Below are positions 22,908-33,648 of a stretch of DNA of 64,000 bases, in pieces. Numbering within the stretch: the stretch's first letter is position 1; each line of letters opens with the position of its first letter. The notes under the pieces were generated by a model. That model was not told the origin of the DNA. It did not search any database and worked only from the letters and a program-made list of their open reading frames with translations. This DNA is from Macrosoma leucophasiata (lineage: Eukaryota; Arthropoda; Insecta; Lepidoptera; Hedylidae), in assembly GCA_036365455.1 (NCBI GenBank), contig JAWQUS010000020.1, positions 5,243,001 to 5,307,000 on the forward strand. The letters run 5' to 3'. Position numbers and translations under genes: made by a program.

Positions 22908-23052
22908 TAACCCCCTTATTCATAAACGTATTTAAGCTAAAGTGTTGCTTGTCTGTCCTTTTCTATCCTGCGCATTTGACAATGCAACTGACAAAGACAA
23001 AGCATTCTATAGCTAAAACGTATCTAATGTACGTTTATGAATAAGGGGGTTA
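22908..23052. mobile_element. MITE-D, intact palindromic ends
   Basis: The ends TAACCCCCTTATTCATAAAC and its complement at the right are near perfect over about 22 bases. Length is 145 bp. The interior (CAACTGACAAAGACAAAGCA) matches 3323-3472 inverted. Non-coding, so dependent on a transposase elsewhere. Confidence 0.85.
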
Positions 23053-23639
23053 GTATACACATAAGAATCAAATATTCCATAAGTGTTGAAAAGTGTATAA
23101 AAAAAAAATGAGCGCAAGATATAAGTCTTCATTTTTATTTATTTACTTTTCTCGATTAGTAGTTAAGATAGTGTGACATAAGATATTCGTAGCTTTTGCA
23201 CTCATTCTTTAATCGCACAATAAATAAAATATCTCCCAAACCAAAAGTCCCTCATTTGATGCGTCATTTAATTAAATAAAACGGGTGGTGGCATTAAAAT
23301 TCGTCACGAAACTTTAATTTAGGTCAAAAATTTTAAGAGAATGCTTCTCTCGCTTTATGACATTCTTTTCCTAATTATTTTAGGGAACTTATTTTAGGGA
23401 GTGGAAAAAAGATGCAGAGATCATTCAAATATGAATGTGTGCATCACCATTCAATAAAAACATAATCCGTTTGTTTACGCAAGCTAGGTATTTTAGGGCA
23501 GTAGTAGCCTTAATATGGAGTTGACATTTATAAGAATAAAAAGTGCAAGACTGACGTTTTTTATCACTTGCATCCCATTGTGTTTGTATGTATTATTCGA
23601 TAAGTATTTTAAAAATATTGGAGGTTTGTTAATACTATT

Positions 23640-23845
23640 TTTCGGACAAACGATCCGTTTGTAAAACATTTAGCTTTAAAGTGCAAATGTTTGTTACATT
23701 CAAGTGTCCTCCCCTCTGCCAGCTAAATGGTGGTAATAAGACAAACGAAAAAGTTCACAGTGATAGAACATTTAACGAATTCAAAAAGAAAACTATCACG
23801 GCTCAGTGGACTTAACTATTTTTCGAGTATTAGTCGACTAACTTA
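23640..23845 (+). repeat. Repeat R, copy 1
   Basis: Phrases AACATTTAGCT, AAGTGTCCT, CTCTGCC, GGTGGT, AACGAATT and AAAACTATCACGG recur in the same order at 45975-46215. Unclassified ~200-bp interspersed family. Confidence 0.65.
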
Positions 23846-24528
23846 CAAAATATACTAAGAAACGGAACCCTACATTGTGCGTGGCTTGACATGCACTTGG
23901 CCGATTTTTCTTTTTGAGGCAAGGCTAACAGATATTTAGATTCCTCCGATCTACAACAACAAAAAAGAAATACATTTTATTACCTACACTGAAGTTAAGT
24001 TACTATATTTAGGGTAAATTATCGATTAATACAACTCTAAACACGAGGGTAAAGGGCCCTATTGACGCCTCACTGACTCACATAGGGATTCAAGTTTAAA
24101 AAGGATTGAACAACGAAATAAAAGTTCTATCTCTTTGTAATACGGTTTATTTCAAAGTGAGAGAATATTTGTGAATGCACTTGCCCTTATTATGGGGAAC
24201 GCGGTCAAATATTTGACCATTACTTTGATGAAAGTCACAATTTTACTATCGTGAGGGTAGTAGTTTCATTTAGGGAAAACGAGATTCGCTCAAACATTTT
24301 CGCCGATTGACGTATATTTGAGGTCAAATATGAAGATTGGCTGTTGAAGTCTGACGTATAGATGTGTGCAGAAATATTGTAATGCTTTTGTATGTGTACG
24401 TGTATAAAGAGAGAAAAGGACGTGGAATCTAGTACTATTAAAATATTTGCAAAATTGTATATGGATCATATTTTATACGTAACTCTACTAAATTAATTTT
24501 GATTCTTTAGTTGTTGTTTTATCATAAC

Positions 24529-24618
24529 TATCCAAGAAGAAATAATGCACATCGACCTCAGGAAGAGACGTCGGCTTGTTTCGGATCTGTAGGGCGTTAT
24601 CTCTTTCCCACCTTAAAC
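24529..24618. mobile_element. MITE-F, one end only
   Basis: TATCCAAGAAGAAATAATGC, ACATCGACCTC and GGCGTTATCTCTTTCCCACC match one arm of 31151-31385. The other arm is missing or replaced. Confidence 0.65.
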
Positions 24619-24662
24619 AACCCACATGAAAGATGTCCACTGCTGGTCCAAAGCCACAGTAG

Positions 24663-24819
24663 CCACGCTAAGCGCCCTAACGCACTGGCTGTTAGCCGCG
24701 CGGCTAGCCGCTTTTACAGTTTAATATGCAACTGCCTGTTAATGTACGCACTATATAAAACAGGCCGCGCGGCTACCCGCTCCCGCGGCTAACCGCTAGT
24801 GCGTTAGGGCGCTTAGTAT
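24663..24819. mobile_element. MITE-G, GC-rich palindromic element
   Basis: Perfect 19-bp terminal inverted repeats, CTAAGCGCCCTAACGCACT at 24668-24686 and its complement at 24798-24816. The inner arms GTTAGCCGCG(CGG) also pair, leaving an AT-rich centre. It has landed in a LINE tail: the left flank reads GATGTCCACTGCTGG, the antisense of the CAGCAGTGGAC LINE end. Confidence 0.8.
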
Positions 24820-24842
24820 GCGGATTGGCGATCGCAGTGGCG

Positions 24843-25060
24843 GTAATTTTAGCTCAGGACGCTGCTGCCCATCTTGCGTTATTTCACTTACTATCGCCTC
24901 ATTGGAATGGTTTTGACCGCCATTGTTCAGTTGACTGAGTGCACTAGAGGAAGAATTCTCTTCGAGTTGAAGAAAATTCTTTGGCTAGTGGACAGTGGGT
25001 TCGTTATGTCCCGACGCCAACAACGCCAAATTTGAATGACAATGGCTGATTGGTCTGTGA
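24843..25060 (+). repeat. Unclassified repeat shared with 56245-56395
   Basis: GCGTTATTTCACTTACTATC, CATTGGAATGG and ACCGCCATTGTTCAGTT match CTGCGTTATTGCACTTACTG and ACCACCATTGTTCAGTTT at about 56280-56343. Confidence 0.55.
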
Positions 25061-25414
25061 CAATAGATAATTAAAATTTCCTATCCGCTTTTGATCAATT
25101 AATTTCAGCTTATAATGAAACGTAACGTCTTTTTGTGCGAGGGAACTGTCTAATAAGTACAAATGCAAGAACGAAAAGGATTACATACTTTTTTATAATT
25201 GGTTGAATCTGGAAGTAGAGATCAATCACGATTTCTCTTTTTATGAAGTAATATATAAGATAAGTTTAGATCTTCGCGTGAATGAATATTTTAAAATAAG
25301 CGTTATTCTTTCATTCTGATCGTCGATAGTTTCCATAACCTTAAAATGTGAGTGGACATTTCGTGTTAATTATGTCAGTTTTATTAATTTTGACGTGATA
25401 ACTTAAAAATCGAT

Positions 25415-25545
25415 GTACGCCAGCTGCACGCACGAAAAAGTGTCACGTTCCGCCTGCGCCGAGCGTGCAAGCAAGAGCGCGGAACAAGCGATAGAGAAGC
25501 AAGATCGCCCATCGCAAAGATAAGCGGTCGGCTAGTGACGCGTCT
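25415..25545. promoter_or_regulatory. CpG-rich patch, candidate regulatory DNA
   Basis: About 130 bases with CTGCGCCGAGCGTGC, GAGCGCGGAAC and AGCGATAGAGA contrast with AT-rich flanks. The mix of GCGC and GCGATAGAGA phrases resembles insect promoter-proximal DNA. No ORF or exon border is evident, so this stays tentative. Confidence 0.18.
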
Positions 25546-26394
25546 ACGAGTATATACCTAATGCAATTCGTAAAATAAAATTTCATTTCATTACTCAAAC
25601 TTTATAAACAAATCAACTTAATTAAAGTTGAAAAAAATATTCTCAAATTTTACGACATAGTCAAGTTAGGTCGAAGGGTGCACCGTTCGGTGTTAGGTTT
25701 TTTTTTTGCTGACAGTATTAATTATTATTTTATACATTTTCTTATTATTTCATACATAATTAGTATACGAATCGTTGAGTTGCAAAATCATACATTTTCA
25801 GAATGTTATATTTGTGGCATTCATGGTGAACAAAACGTTGGTTTTGAAATGAAGATTTGCGTAACGTTTGTCGTTGAAACATCAGTGAACTAAAATTATC
25901 GGTCGTAAACAGTTCACAGACAAACAATTTCTTTTTTGGTTCTAGATCTGAGACTTAAATAGTGTTAACAGAAATAGCCACTCAAATATTGCAAGGAAGA
26001 AACTAAGCTCTAGCCGTCGGAGCGAAGGCGAGGCTTTAGTCGATATTAGGATTGGTTTAATTTAAAGGGTAATTCGAGAAATCGAACTTCCGATCGCACT
26101 TAAGACTGGGATTTATTGACTCAAATGAATTAAGTTGGTCGACTGTAAAGTTGGAATTATTTAAGCCAACTGGATATTACCTTACAATTACATTAATATT
26201 GTATAGGCGACAGAAGCTGATGTCTCTTTTATTGATCTTATTGATTAAGGCTTCGCACGGGTAGCATTTATTATGAGTATATTGTGGGGACGCGTCAGAC
26301 TTCTTCGACAAAAACTTAATAATATTTCTGATAGTGCAGTCAGTCGACCGAACAATGGCGATCAAACCATTCCAATAGGGCGGTAGTTTAAATT

Positions 26395-26525
26395 ACAATC
26401 GCCAATCCGCCTGCCAAGCGTGGCGATTACGGCATGTTCTCCCCTAATGACGCACAGCACTGTTGTTAGCGTTTTTGGGGAAGGCTTTGTCCAGCAGTGG
26501 ATGACTTTCGGCTGGAGTGAGGAGT
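26395..26525 (+). mobile_element. LINE 3' end fragment (CCAATCCGCCTGCCAAGCGT to CAGCAGTGGATG)
   Basis: The order CCAATCCGC, AGCGTG, CTCCCCT, TGACGCAC and TTTGGGGAAG then CCAGCAGTGGATGACTTTCG is shared with 57545-57665. Non-coding tail only. Confidence 0.65.
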
Positions 26526-26735
26526 ATATGAGCACGTTTTTAAAATCTAGAGAACAATCATCAGCTGCATGTTAGAAGAATGCTGTTCTTTGCTATGTGC
26601 TGAAAAATAATTTATAAGAATTAAAACGTCTTCCAATTGTATACCAACAGTTGCCACAGACCTAAGAAGATTATAAACCTTAGATATTACTAAAGTACAA
26701 AAAAACATGTGGATGTACAAAACGAAATATGTACA

Positions 26736-26958
26736 AAACAAAACGAATGTGGATTGTTGCAGTGGCCCAGAAAGACCAAGGCTAAATATGGGCTACCATG
26801 ACCAAATAAGTCGAGTTCTATCTGATGGTGCGGTCAAAAGTCTTAGAAATCGGCGTGCATGTCAGGCACGAGAGGTATGTCAGGACCGGCATATCTCGCG
26901 CTCTACACTCTCTGCCTACCCCGTTAGGGCCTGGCGTGAAGATACATATACAAAAAAA
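26736..26958 (+). pseudogene. LINE-A, 5'-truncated, internally deleted
   Basis: In plus frame it encodes ERPRLNMGYHDQISRVLSDG, then AVKSLRNRRACQAREVCQDR and TLSAYPVRAWREDTY, the very C-terminus of LINE-A. A segment between RRAC and AREV present at 44570-45045 is missing. The tail is GCCTACCCCGTTAGGG, GGCGTGAAGATAC and A9. Confidence 0.8.
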
Positions 26959-27424
26959 AATAACTTAAATGAAGAGGGCTTTCGGAAAAGAAGAAATTCT
27001 AATGTCTTTTCATGTACCTATAAGATTGTGGCCTTAAGTAAAATAGGTAGAATACATCTTGTCTTTGTTAAATAGGACAAGGTCTGTTTTAAGTTAGATC
27101 TTTAATACATCCTTCAATAAAACATGAGCAAAATAAAGATTAAAAGGAACAGCTCTGTAAGCGTACTAAGGTAAACGGACCGGACGCCGGTAGCAGGAAT
27201 TTAATTAAAACTACCCACATCAGTAGGGCGTGTCGATGAAACTTCAGTCTGTGAGGTTCTTTGACGTAGGCGTGCCCGGCAAAGGGTCTGTAATAGGGAG
27301 TGACCTACTGAGGTTGTTTCAGTTTATTTTTTTATGGTAACACATGGGACACATTTTCTTTATGAGATATTTATAAAGATTGCTGTTGCATTTATCTTTA
27401 ATTAATTTTATTTGAGTACTAGCG

Positions 27425-27474
27425 ATGAGGTAATGCGGTGGTGCCTACATCCGCGTCACTGGAGCTCTATAAAA
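27425..27474 (-). mobile_element. S1 terminal fragment
   Basis: GAGGTAATGCGGTGGTGCCT and CGTCACTGGAGCTCTATAAA are the antisense 5' end of S1, about 50 bases only. Confidence 0.6.
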
Positions 27475-28165
27475 GTGAAGCTCAATACCTAATGATGTGA
27501 GATTTCGAAGCCTAAACTATTAACCAAATTTATGGAATTTAATGCTGTAGTATGTACCCCAGTCCAATGGTGGAGACCATTGGAGCTTCCATGTTAATAG
27601 TAAACTATAGTGTGTAACATACTGCATTAATTTAAAACGCATATTCATACAAAGCAAAGAAACATCAGAACCATTGCCACCCGATCAACAATCGCAATCT
27701 CCGCTCCATACGTAGGTACCTACGCCATTATCAGCCCATAAAACGGCACAGAACCATGACATTGCCTAACAAAGAAATCATAATGCGTTCAAGACGGTAA
27801 CTCGACATGGTCTACTGGTTCTCGATATCTCGAGTGCTACCCACACGGTGCTTTTAAAAACCTTTTAATTAAGATGTCCTTCCTTTTATCTTCACCTCAC
27901 GCAATTGTACGATTTGAATAGAATTTTTTGTTTGTTTTATTTATGTTTTTATAGAACTATGTCCAGTATCGGCAAAACGCGATTGAGTCTTTTGTAGTTT
28001 TTCTAAAAATATTTTGACATTTAAATATTTTCGAGTTTCACCAGTAAGCTATATATATTGTCTTCCTTCTTTAGCCTATTTCAATCTTCTTGCCAATGTG
28101 ATAAATAAAATAATATTTTTAAACAAGAGTTGAGTGTATTAAAAATAATTTAGGGGTTGTATTTT
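27475..28165. other. AT-rich intronic DNA, nothing recognised
   Basis: No exon, RNA or recurring family was identified. Before it, 27150-27340 is somewhat GC-richer and unique in the window. Confidence 0.35.
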
Positions 28166-28345
28166 ATTTTTCGCAATAACACATGCCAGTGAATTTTAGA
28201 AAATAAAGAAAAATGGGAAAGCTAGTTTTGACTTCGGGCAGGAATCGATCTCAGGATAACCAGTCTAGCCGCTTTACCACTAAGTCACCGAAATCCCACC
28301 GGGTAGTGCGACTTCGGTAGCTTAGTGGTAAAGCGCTTTACTTTC
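28166..28345 (-). mobile_element. SINE S4 with head-to-head tRNA-like segments
   Basis: On minus, GGTGACTTAGTGGTAAAGCG (complement of 28270-28289) is box-A-like, and GATCGATTCC (28241-28250) is box-B-like. On plus a second box-A-like GGTAGCTTAGTGGTAAAGCG lies at 28316-28335. The body phrase CGCAATAACACATG and what follows recurs at 63560-63770. Confidence 0.6.
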
Positions 28346-28752
28346 CCTTTTTTTATTTTCTATAATTTAGTGGTATTAACAAAAGCTAGTCACATGACTA
28401 AACCTGAGAACTCTACAAATACAAAGAGAAAAGGAACCAAGTACAGTTTAGTAATCACGTTGATGTCAGCTACTACACCCACGTGCTACCTACACATAGT
28501 ACACATGGCGCCAGCTTAAGAGATATTTATAAAAATAATGTGAACAAATGGACTTTACATTTATTATGCATTTCAATTGAAAAATTGCGCTATGCATTTT
28601 ATATAAACTGGCTCAAAGTGATGTTTTCTGACATTGGCGTGTAGGATGACCGAAGCGCTTTTACCCTATTCTTTGACGTTAAATAACAAAATTTAGCATA
28701 GCAAAGACGTGCTCAGTGTATGTAGCCGCCCTTAGTTTTTATTTGCAGCTTT

Positions 28753-29037
28753 TACCCCTAGTTTGCACTAAAAACATTAAACATGATGATGTTTCGCAAC
28801 TTGTCGCATAAAGTATGTATTGCGATAAATGTCTTGTTAGTGATTCGGTTTGAGCGTATTACCGTGAGTTTGTATTGATGAAACATTCACATAAAACATG
28901 TTAAAATTATAGGTTTGACAGCAGTGCGAACGCTAGCACCAACAAGACATTTATCGCAATACATACTTTATTGACAGTTTATGCGACGAGTTGCGAAACA
29001 TCATCATGTTTAATGTTTTTAGTGCAAACTAGGGGTA
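28753..29037. mobile_element. MITE-H, ~285-bp fold-back element
   Basis: Arms of about 85 bases pair almost fully, starting TACCCCTAGTTTGCACTAAA on the left with its complement on the right. TA flanks both sides. The right arm carries about 10 extra bases (TTGACAG region) near 28970. A unique centre of about 100 bases contains no ORF. Typical of a non-autonomous TA-targeting transposon. Confidence 0.88.
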
Positions 29038-29463
29038 TTACAACAACATTTTGATCGACGTGTCGGAGCTCAGCAGTCGGACATTGTTGATATTGAGGCC
29101 GAAGTATAAAGACCAACGAGCGCGATCCCTGAAGTTGTTAATATACATCAAATTATAACTATTAAAATTTAAAAAATGATTCAGCAACATAAACAACAGT
29201 AAACCAACTTTTCGTTTTCAATTACAAACGACATAAGTACGCTTGTGGGCATTTGACAGTTCATCTTTCTAGCCTTTTTGGTCGGCATTATCTAATTGCA
29301 AGAGGGTAAAATTAGCGAGTGGTAAACGAAACGTTAGTCACCGTCCCCTCGTCCAGAGTAACTGTCACTTGGTATTAATAGACGAGGGTGTGTGGATGAT
29401 TCATTGATAGACGGCATCGTAGTGCGGTAGTGCGTAACTCGATGCGATACTCTGTCGCAACGA

Positions 29464-29750
29464 TTTTTTTTTATGTAATGGAAGTGGCAAACAAGCATGC
29501 AGTTCACATTGATGATAAGTGATGACTACAGCCTATGCCGACACAATGGCCAGAGGTCAAAATGCAGATGCGTTGCCACTCCTGAGGCCTAAGGTGTTAT
29601 GCCTCTGTGCCGGAAATTACAGGGCCGTACATTACCACCTGACCGGAACACGATAGTGCTGAACACTAGCATTTAGCGGCAAGTATATTAAGTAATGCGG
29701 TGGTGCTAACGCCCGCGAGCTCCGTCACTGGAACTCTACCACCAGTAAAA
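29464..29750 (-). mobile_element. S1 element, full length
   Basis: T-run, ATGTAATGGAAGTGGCAAAC, GATGCGTTGCCACTCCTGAG and GAACACGATAGTGCTGAACA, ending CTCTACCACCAGTAAAA. Little diverged; CTATAGACACCCACACAAAG is partly altered to CTATGCCGACACAATGG. Confidence 0.9.
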
Positions 29751-30599
29751 GTTTTGTTGGATCGTCCACGTTCGTTTGTAAAATGGATAGTGCTGAGTGG
29801 GCTGATAAAAACGAAAGACCAGCCAGTTTAGGGCCTTAAATGAATTTTTAAAAGAGTCAGCCTTCACGGAATTCTTTAAGTATTCCCTACGACCTCAATC
29901 GTATATCAGTCGACTTTAGAACAAAAATCACCGTATGTTCTAGAGATAGGTAAGTAATTTTCTTTTAGTAGGGATATATATTTGTATAGGTACATTTTTT
30001 AGCCGACAAGGGTAAAAAAAAACTGAGTACAAAATAAAGTTTTGTGGCTGAACTGAACTCACTCGATGGTCAGATTATTATTCCGTATACCTATTTGAGT
30101 TACTTCAAAACAATAGCACTATTATACTCTCTATTTCAAAATACCTACTTCGTTGTAGAATCTACTCTATGTCTACATTAATAACTGATAATTTACAAAA
30201 ATACAAAAGCTATTGGCGTTAATTAAAAAAATATGTATAAACTGTTCTCGTATCAACGCCCAATGTTATACGCATATAAAAATCAACTAAGATAAAGGAC
30301 CTATTCGCGAAATGACCTGTATTCGTTTATGGACTAAGGGTACCTACGTTCTATGAACTACAGTCGACCCATCAAACATTTGCATCGTCAACGTTCAAGA
30401 TCGTAAAAGGTGAATCAGTTGTACTGAGACCAACTAAACTTGGTTTACTGCGCGTGTTTGTGGTCATGGGCGATAATAATAGTTTATTTACAACTTCGGT
30501 TACTAACCACGTCTGAAACTTGGATAAACATTGCGTAGTACATGCAATTTCCTTTATTGATAGAGGTGGATTTTCATAGACTAATATTATTTAATATCA
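29751..30599. other. AT-rich intronic DNA, nothing recognised
   Basis: No recurrent family or plausible exon seen. Confidence 0.35.
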
Positions 30600-30650
30600 T
30601 GAAGTAGCAAACAAGCATACCTGCAGTTCACATTGATGGTATAAACATCT
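30600..30650 (-). mobile_element. S1 terminal fragment
   Basis: GTAGCAAACAAGCATACCTG and CAGTTCACATTGATGG are the antisense 3' end of S1. The copy breaks off at the GC-rich patch. Confidence 0.55.
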
Positions 30651-30654
30651 ACGT

Positions 30655-30785
30655 ACAGGGTCGAACTAGGCCGGAAAGGCGCCACACTTGTGAGTGGACT
30701 CCGAGTGTCTGGTTTGCGGGAAGACCCGCAAGCCGGACCCTTGGGGGAGCAGGCTAGGGCCCGGCTGGCACACGGGACCTCGACT
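30655..30785. repeat. GC-rich patch with 14-bp stem-loop
   Basis: About 130 bases of strongly elevated G+C in AT-rich intron. GTCTGGTTTGCGGG (30707-30720) pairs with CCCGCAAGCCGGAC (30725-30738) around AAGA, with G.T wobbles only. No ORF or match within the window. It may be the 5' region of a retroelement or a recently inserted structured sequence. Confidence 0.5.
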
Positions 30786-31150
30786 ATATGACCAGTTTGA
30801 CGCTGTCTATATTAAACACATTTTTGTCAGTGTAGTTCCGTTGCCACATTTAATATGTCTCTGTGTCTAAAATTACGCGGCTGTGATTCCTAAATTTATT
30901 CATATAAAAGCCTATATTTTATGTGACTGTACCTAACGATAAAGCTGTCCACATTGGTAATGGCAAAGTGATTAGGTACCTACTGTCGCCCAACTTCGAA
31001 AAGGACATAAATCTTTTACCGCCACGCCTATCCCAATAAGGATTAGTGAAAGGAGGTTATTTGTCAGACTTGTCTAAGTCATACGAAGGATCTGAGTTGT
31101 AAGTCAACTCAATAATTCACTATCTAATCATTACTCCAATTACAGTGCTC

Positions 31151-31385
31151 ATCAAGAAATAATGCACATCGAGCCTACGAAAGAGACAATCGGCTAGTTT
31201 CAACTTCGTAGAGCGTTATCTCTGCTCCACACTGTCTACGTAAGCACAGATAGTCCGGTATTGGTAAAGATCAAAATGGTGGACAAACGTCATATTGGTA
31301 AGGTGCGAAAAAGGTAACGCTCTACAAACCCGAAATAAGCCGAAGTCTCCTTCCGAAGGTCGATGTGCATTATTTCTTGTTGGAT
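31151..31385. mobile_element. MITE-F, fold-back element
   Basis: The left arm CAAGAAATAATGCACATCGA and right arm (its complement ending at 31385) enclose paired internal sequence (GAGCGTTATCTC, GGTAACGCTC). Length is about 235 bp. Relatives lie at 24529 and 32163. Confidence 0.8.
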
Positions 31386-31397
31386 ACTGTTAGCGAT

Positions 31398-31747
31398 GGC
31401 CCAGCGGCTGGTGCAGATCGGAAGCGATCTACTCGGTTGAGCGATAGGGGCGCGGTCGGGTGTGTGATGGGTGACCGCTAGTGGCAAATCCAATAGTGGC
31501 AATCAAAAACGTGCATTTAGCACGTTTCCGTGCTTCGGAGGGCACGTTAAGCCGTCGGTCCCGGTTGCTATCGATAGATACTCGTAGCAGTCGTTTAACC
31601 TTGTTTGAAAACATCTGACAGGTTGGCCACTAACCCGTATCTTCACCAACCCGCAATGGAGCAGTGTGGTGGAGTAAGCTCCAGGCCTCCTCCCAAGAAG
31701 GGTAGAGACTCGTGCCACCAGTGGGACGTATCAAGGGTTGCCATTAT
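31398..31747 (+). mobile_element. 5S-rRNA-like SINE (S3), with 13-bp target-site duplication
   Basis: An exact duplication, TACTGTTAGCGAT (31385-31397 and 31748-31760), encloses 350 bp. The head contains GATCTACTCGGTTGAGC, then GGGGCGCGGTCGGG (31447-31460) and GATGGGTGACCGC (31466-31478). In order and spacing these match 5S rRNA box A (GATC..CGA..TTAAGC..GGGCGCGGTT) and box C (GATGGGTGACCGC). A unique body (GCCGTCGGTCCCGGTTGCTA) follows, then CAGTGGGACGTAT and a tail in ATT repeats. Short minus-strand ORFs here are not genes. Confidence 0.82.
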
Positions 31748-31924
31748 TACTGTTAGCGATAATTAGGCAATTTTGTCGTTACGTTGTCACACCATCCGGC
31801 GCACGGACCAGGGTGAGCATATTTAGCAGAATTATGCTATTTTGACATATTTAAGGCTTACCTATAGATAGCAGAATTGGAAAGACAGGAGAATTTAGCA
31901 GAATTGCATTGGACATGTTCTTTT

Positions 31925-32115
31925 TTGGACATGACGATCCGGTTGGTCCGGAGAGAGATGACCGTTAGATTCGAAGGGTCGCGGGTTCGATCCCCGCATC
32001 GGGACAAATGTTTGTATGGCCTACAGATATTTGATTCGGGTCTGGGTGTTCGTGTATGTGTTGTTTGTATATAACGGTACCCACGACTCACGTTTATACC
32101 TACTGTGGAGCTGTG
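31925..32115 (+). mobile_element. SINE S5, tRNA-derived with box B
   Basis: GGGTTCGATCCCC (31983-31995) is a canonical box B. It is followed by ATCGGGACAAATGTTTGTAT and TCGGGTCTGGGTGTTCGTGT, a body widespread in Lepidoptera. A minus-sense relative is at 61900-62080. Box A is poorly preserved. Confidence 0.7.
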
Positions 32116-32162
32116 AGTGTAAGCGTATTTTATTTTTTAGACGGATTGACATAATTTTAGAT

Positions 32163-32378
32163 TATCCAACAGGAAATATTACACATCTTAGGAAAGAGAC
32201 TTCGGCTTATTTCACGTCTGTAAAGCGTTATCTCTTTCGCACCTTACCTATGTGACTTTTTTTGACCATTTTGATCAAGTTTTGATCAATATGAGACTAT
32301 CAGTGCTTACTTAGACAGTATGCAGCAGAGCCGATTGTCTCTTTCGTAGGCTCGATGTGCAATATGTGCGATTGTTGC
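32163..32378. mobile_element. MITE-F, second fold-back copy
   Basis: ATCCAACAGGAAATATTACA on the left and GGCTCGATGTGCAATATGTG on the right are diverged MITE-F ends. The centre holds TTTTGATCAAGTTTTGATCAA. Confidence 0.7.
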
Positions 32379-33343
32379 GATTTGTTCCAGCCTCATTATA
32401 TTCAGTATTTAGGTACTGATTCAACACAACACATCGGTAGTTTGACTCAGTAATAATCTGTCCACATACGTCAATTACATATTTTTTGCTCCGAATTCAA
32501 ATGTAAAATACAAAATGGGACAAAACGAGCGGGGTTTGGCGCGGCTCCAAATACAAAACATGTCGCGTACAAGTTAGTATCTGGGCAGGAGATATTACGA
32601 CACAGAGATGCAAGTCATTTAGGAGTTATGTACACTGATAGTTCGCATTTATCGACCCGTATTGCAAAATGACTTTGACTCTTATGTAATAAACAAATAC
32701 ACGTTTCAATTTAAGAATTCCACATATATTTTCATTCCGTAATTAAATTGGAAAAATAAAATGGATGTCGAAGGTTTTTGACCCTAGCGTTGATATTATC
32801 TGACCTATTTGTTCAAGGTAGGTCGGTCTATTCCCCTCGAACCTTGAAACCATTTACAGTTTTGTGATTCCTAAGACTAAAGGGGAAATGAAACATTGTA
32901 CTGATATGCTTTTTACATTAGTTTATTACATTTAGTTTTATCTTAGTGATATTCTTAACTTTACATATATTTTTTATCTCGTTTGACATGTATATCAATT
33001 GTTGTTCACTTTAATTTATTTTGTTTGTTTTTTGACGTGTCATAAGAGGTGCCTATCACCCTAAATGAATAAATGAGTTTCTGATTCCGATTATATTATT
33101 GAATTTACACGTTGAAATGTGGGAAATTCTGCAATCTGCACGAATTTTTGTTTCGAACACTAGTCATTTTAAACTACGACGTCACTTTCTTCGATCAAAA
33201 TGCGCCTTAGGTGAAAATTTTAGAGAGAGAAAGCAAACTATGACTTCATCCGTCATCGGTTTATCATCCATTATCATCGTAGTTGAAGTGATGTTTTTGT
33301 GAAACTAGTTTAAAAATTGAGACTTACGAAAATGTCCTAAACA
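32379..33343. other. AT-rich intronic DNA, nothing recognised
   Basis: No family recurring in the window; the 67-codon plus ORF at 33099 shows no motif. Confidence 0.35.
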
Positions 33344-33648
33344 TTTTTTTTAAAGTAATAGAAGTGGCAAACAAGCATGCAGTTCACATTGATGTTAAGT
33401 GAAGACTGCAGCCTATAGACTCCCACACAAAGACCAAGGTCAAAATATAGATGCGTTATATTTTGACCTTGACGCCTGAGGCCTAAGGTGTTATTCCTTT
33501 GTGCCGGAAATTACAGGATTGTACATTACCACCTGATCGGAACACGATAGTGCTGAACACTACCATTTTGCGGCAAGTAGGTATATTAGGTAATGCGGTG
33601 GTGCCTACGCTCGCGAGCTCCGTCACTGGAGCTCTACCACCAGTAAAA
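33344..33648 (-). mobile_element. S1 element with internal snap-back rearrangement
   Basis: Otherwise a full S1. Where other copies read GATGCGTTACCACTCCTGAG, this one has an inverted copy of its own preceding 14 bases: AAGGTCAAAATATA (33436-33449) is followed after 7 bases by its exact complement (33457-33470). Confidence 0.88.

Noticed and set aside
31877..32255. Plus ORFs around 31877-32255 and the minus ORF at 31858
   Set aside because: They span a SINE (S5) and part of a MITE; not coding.
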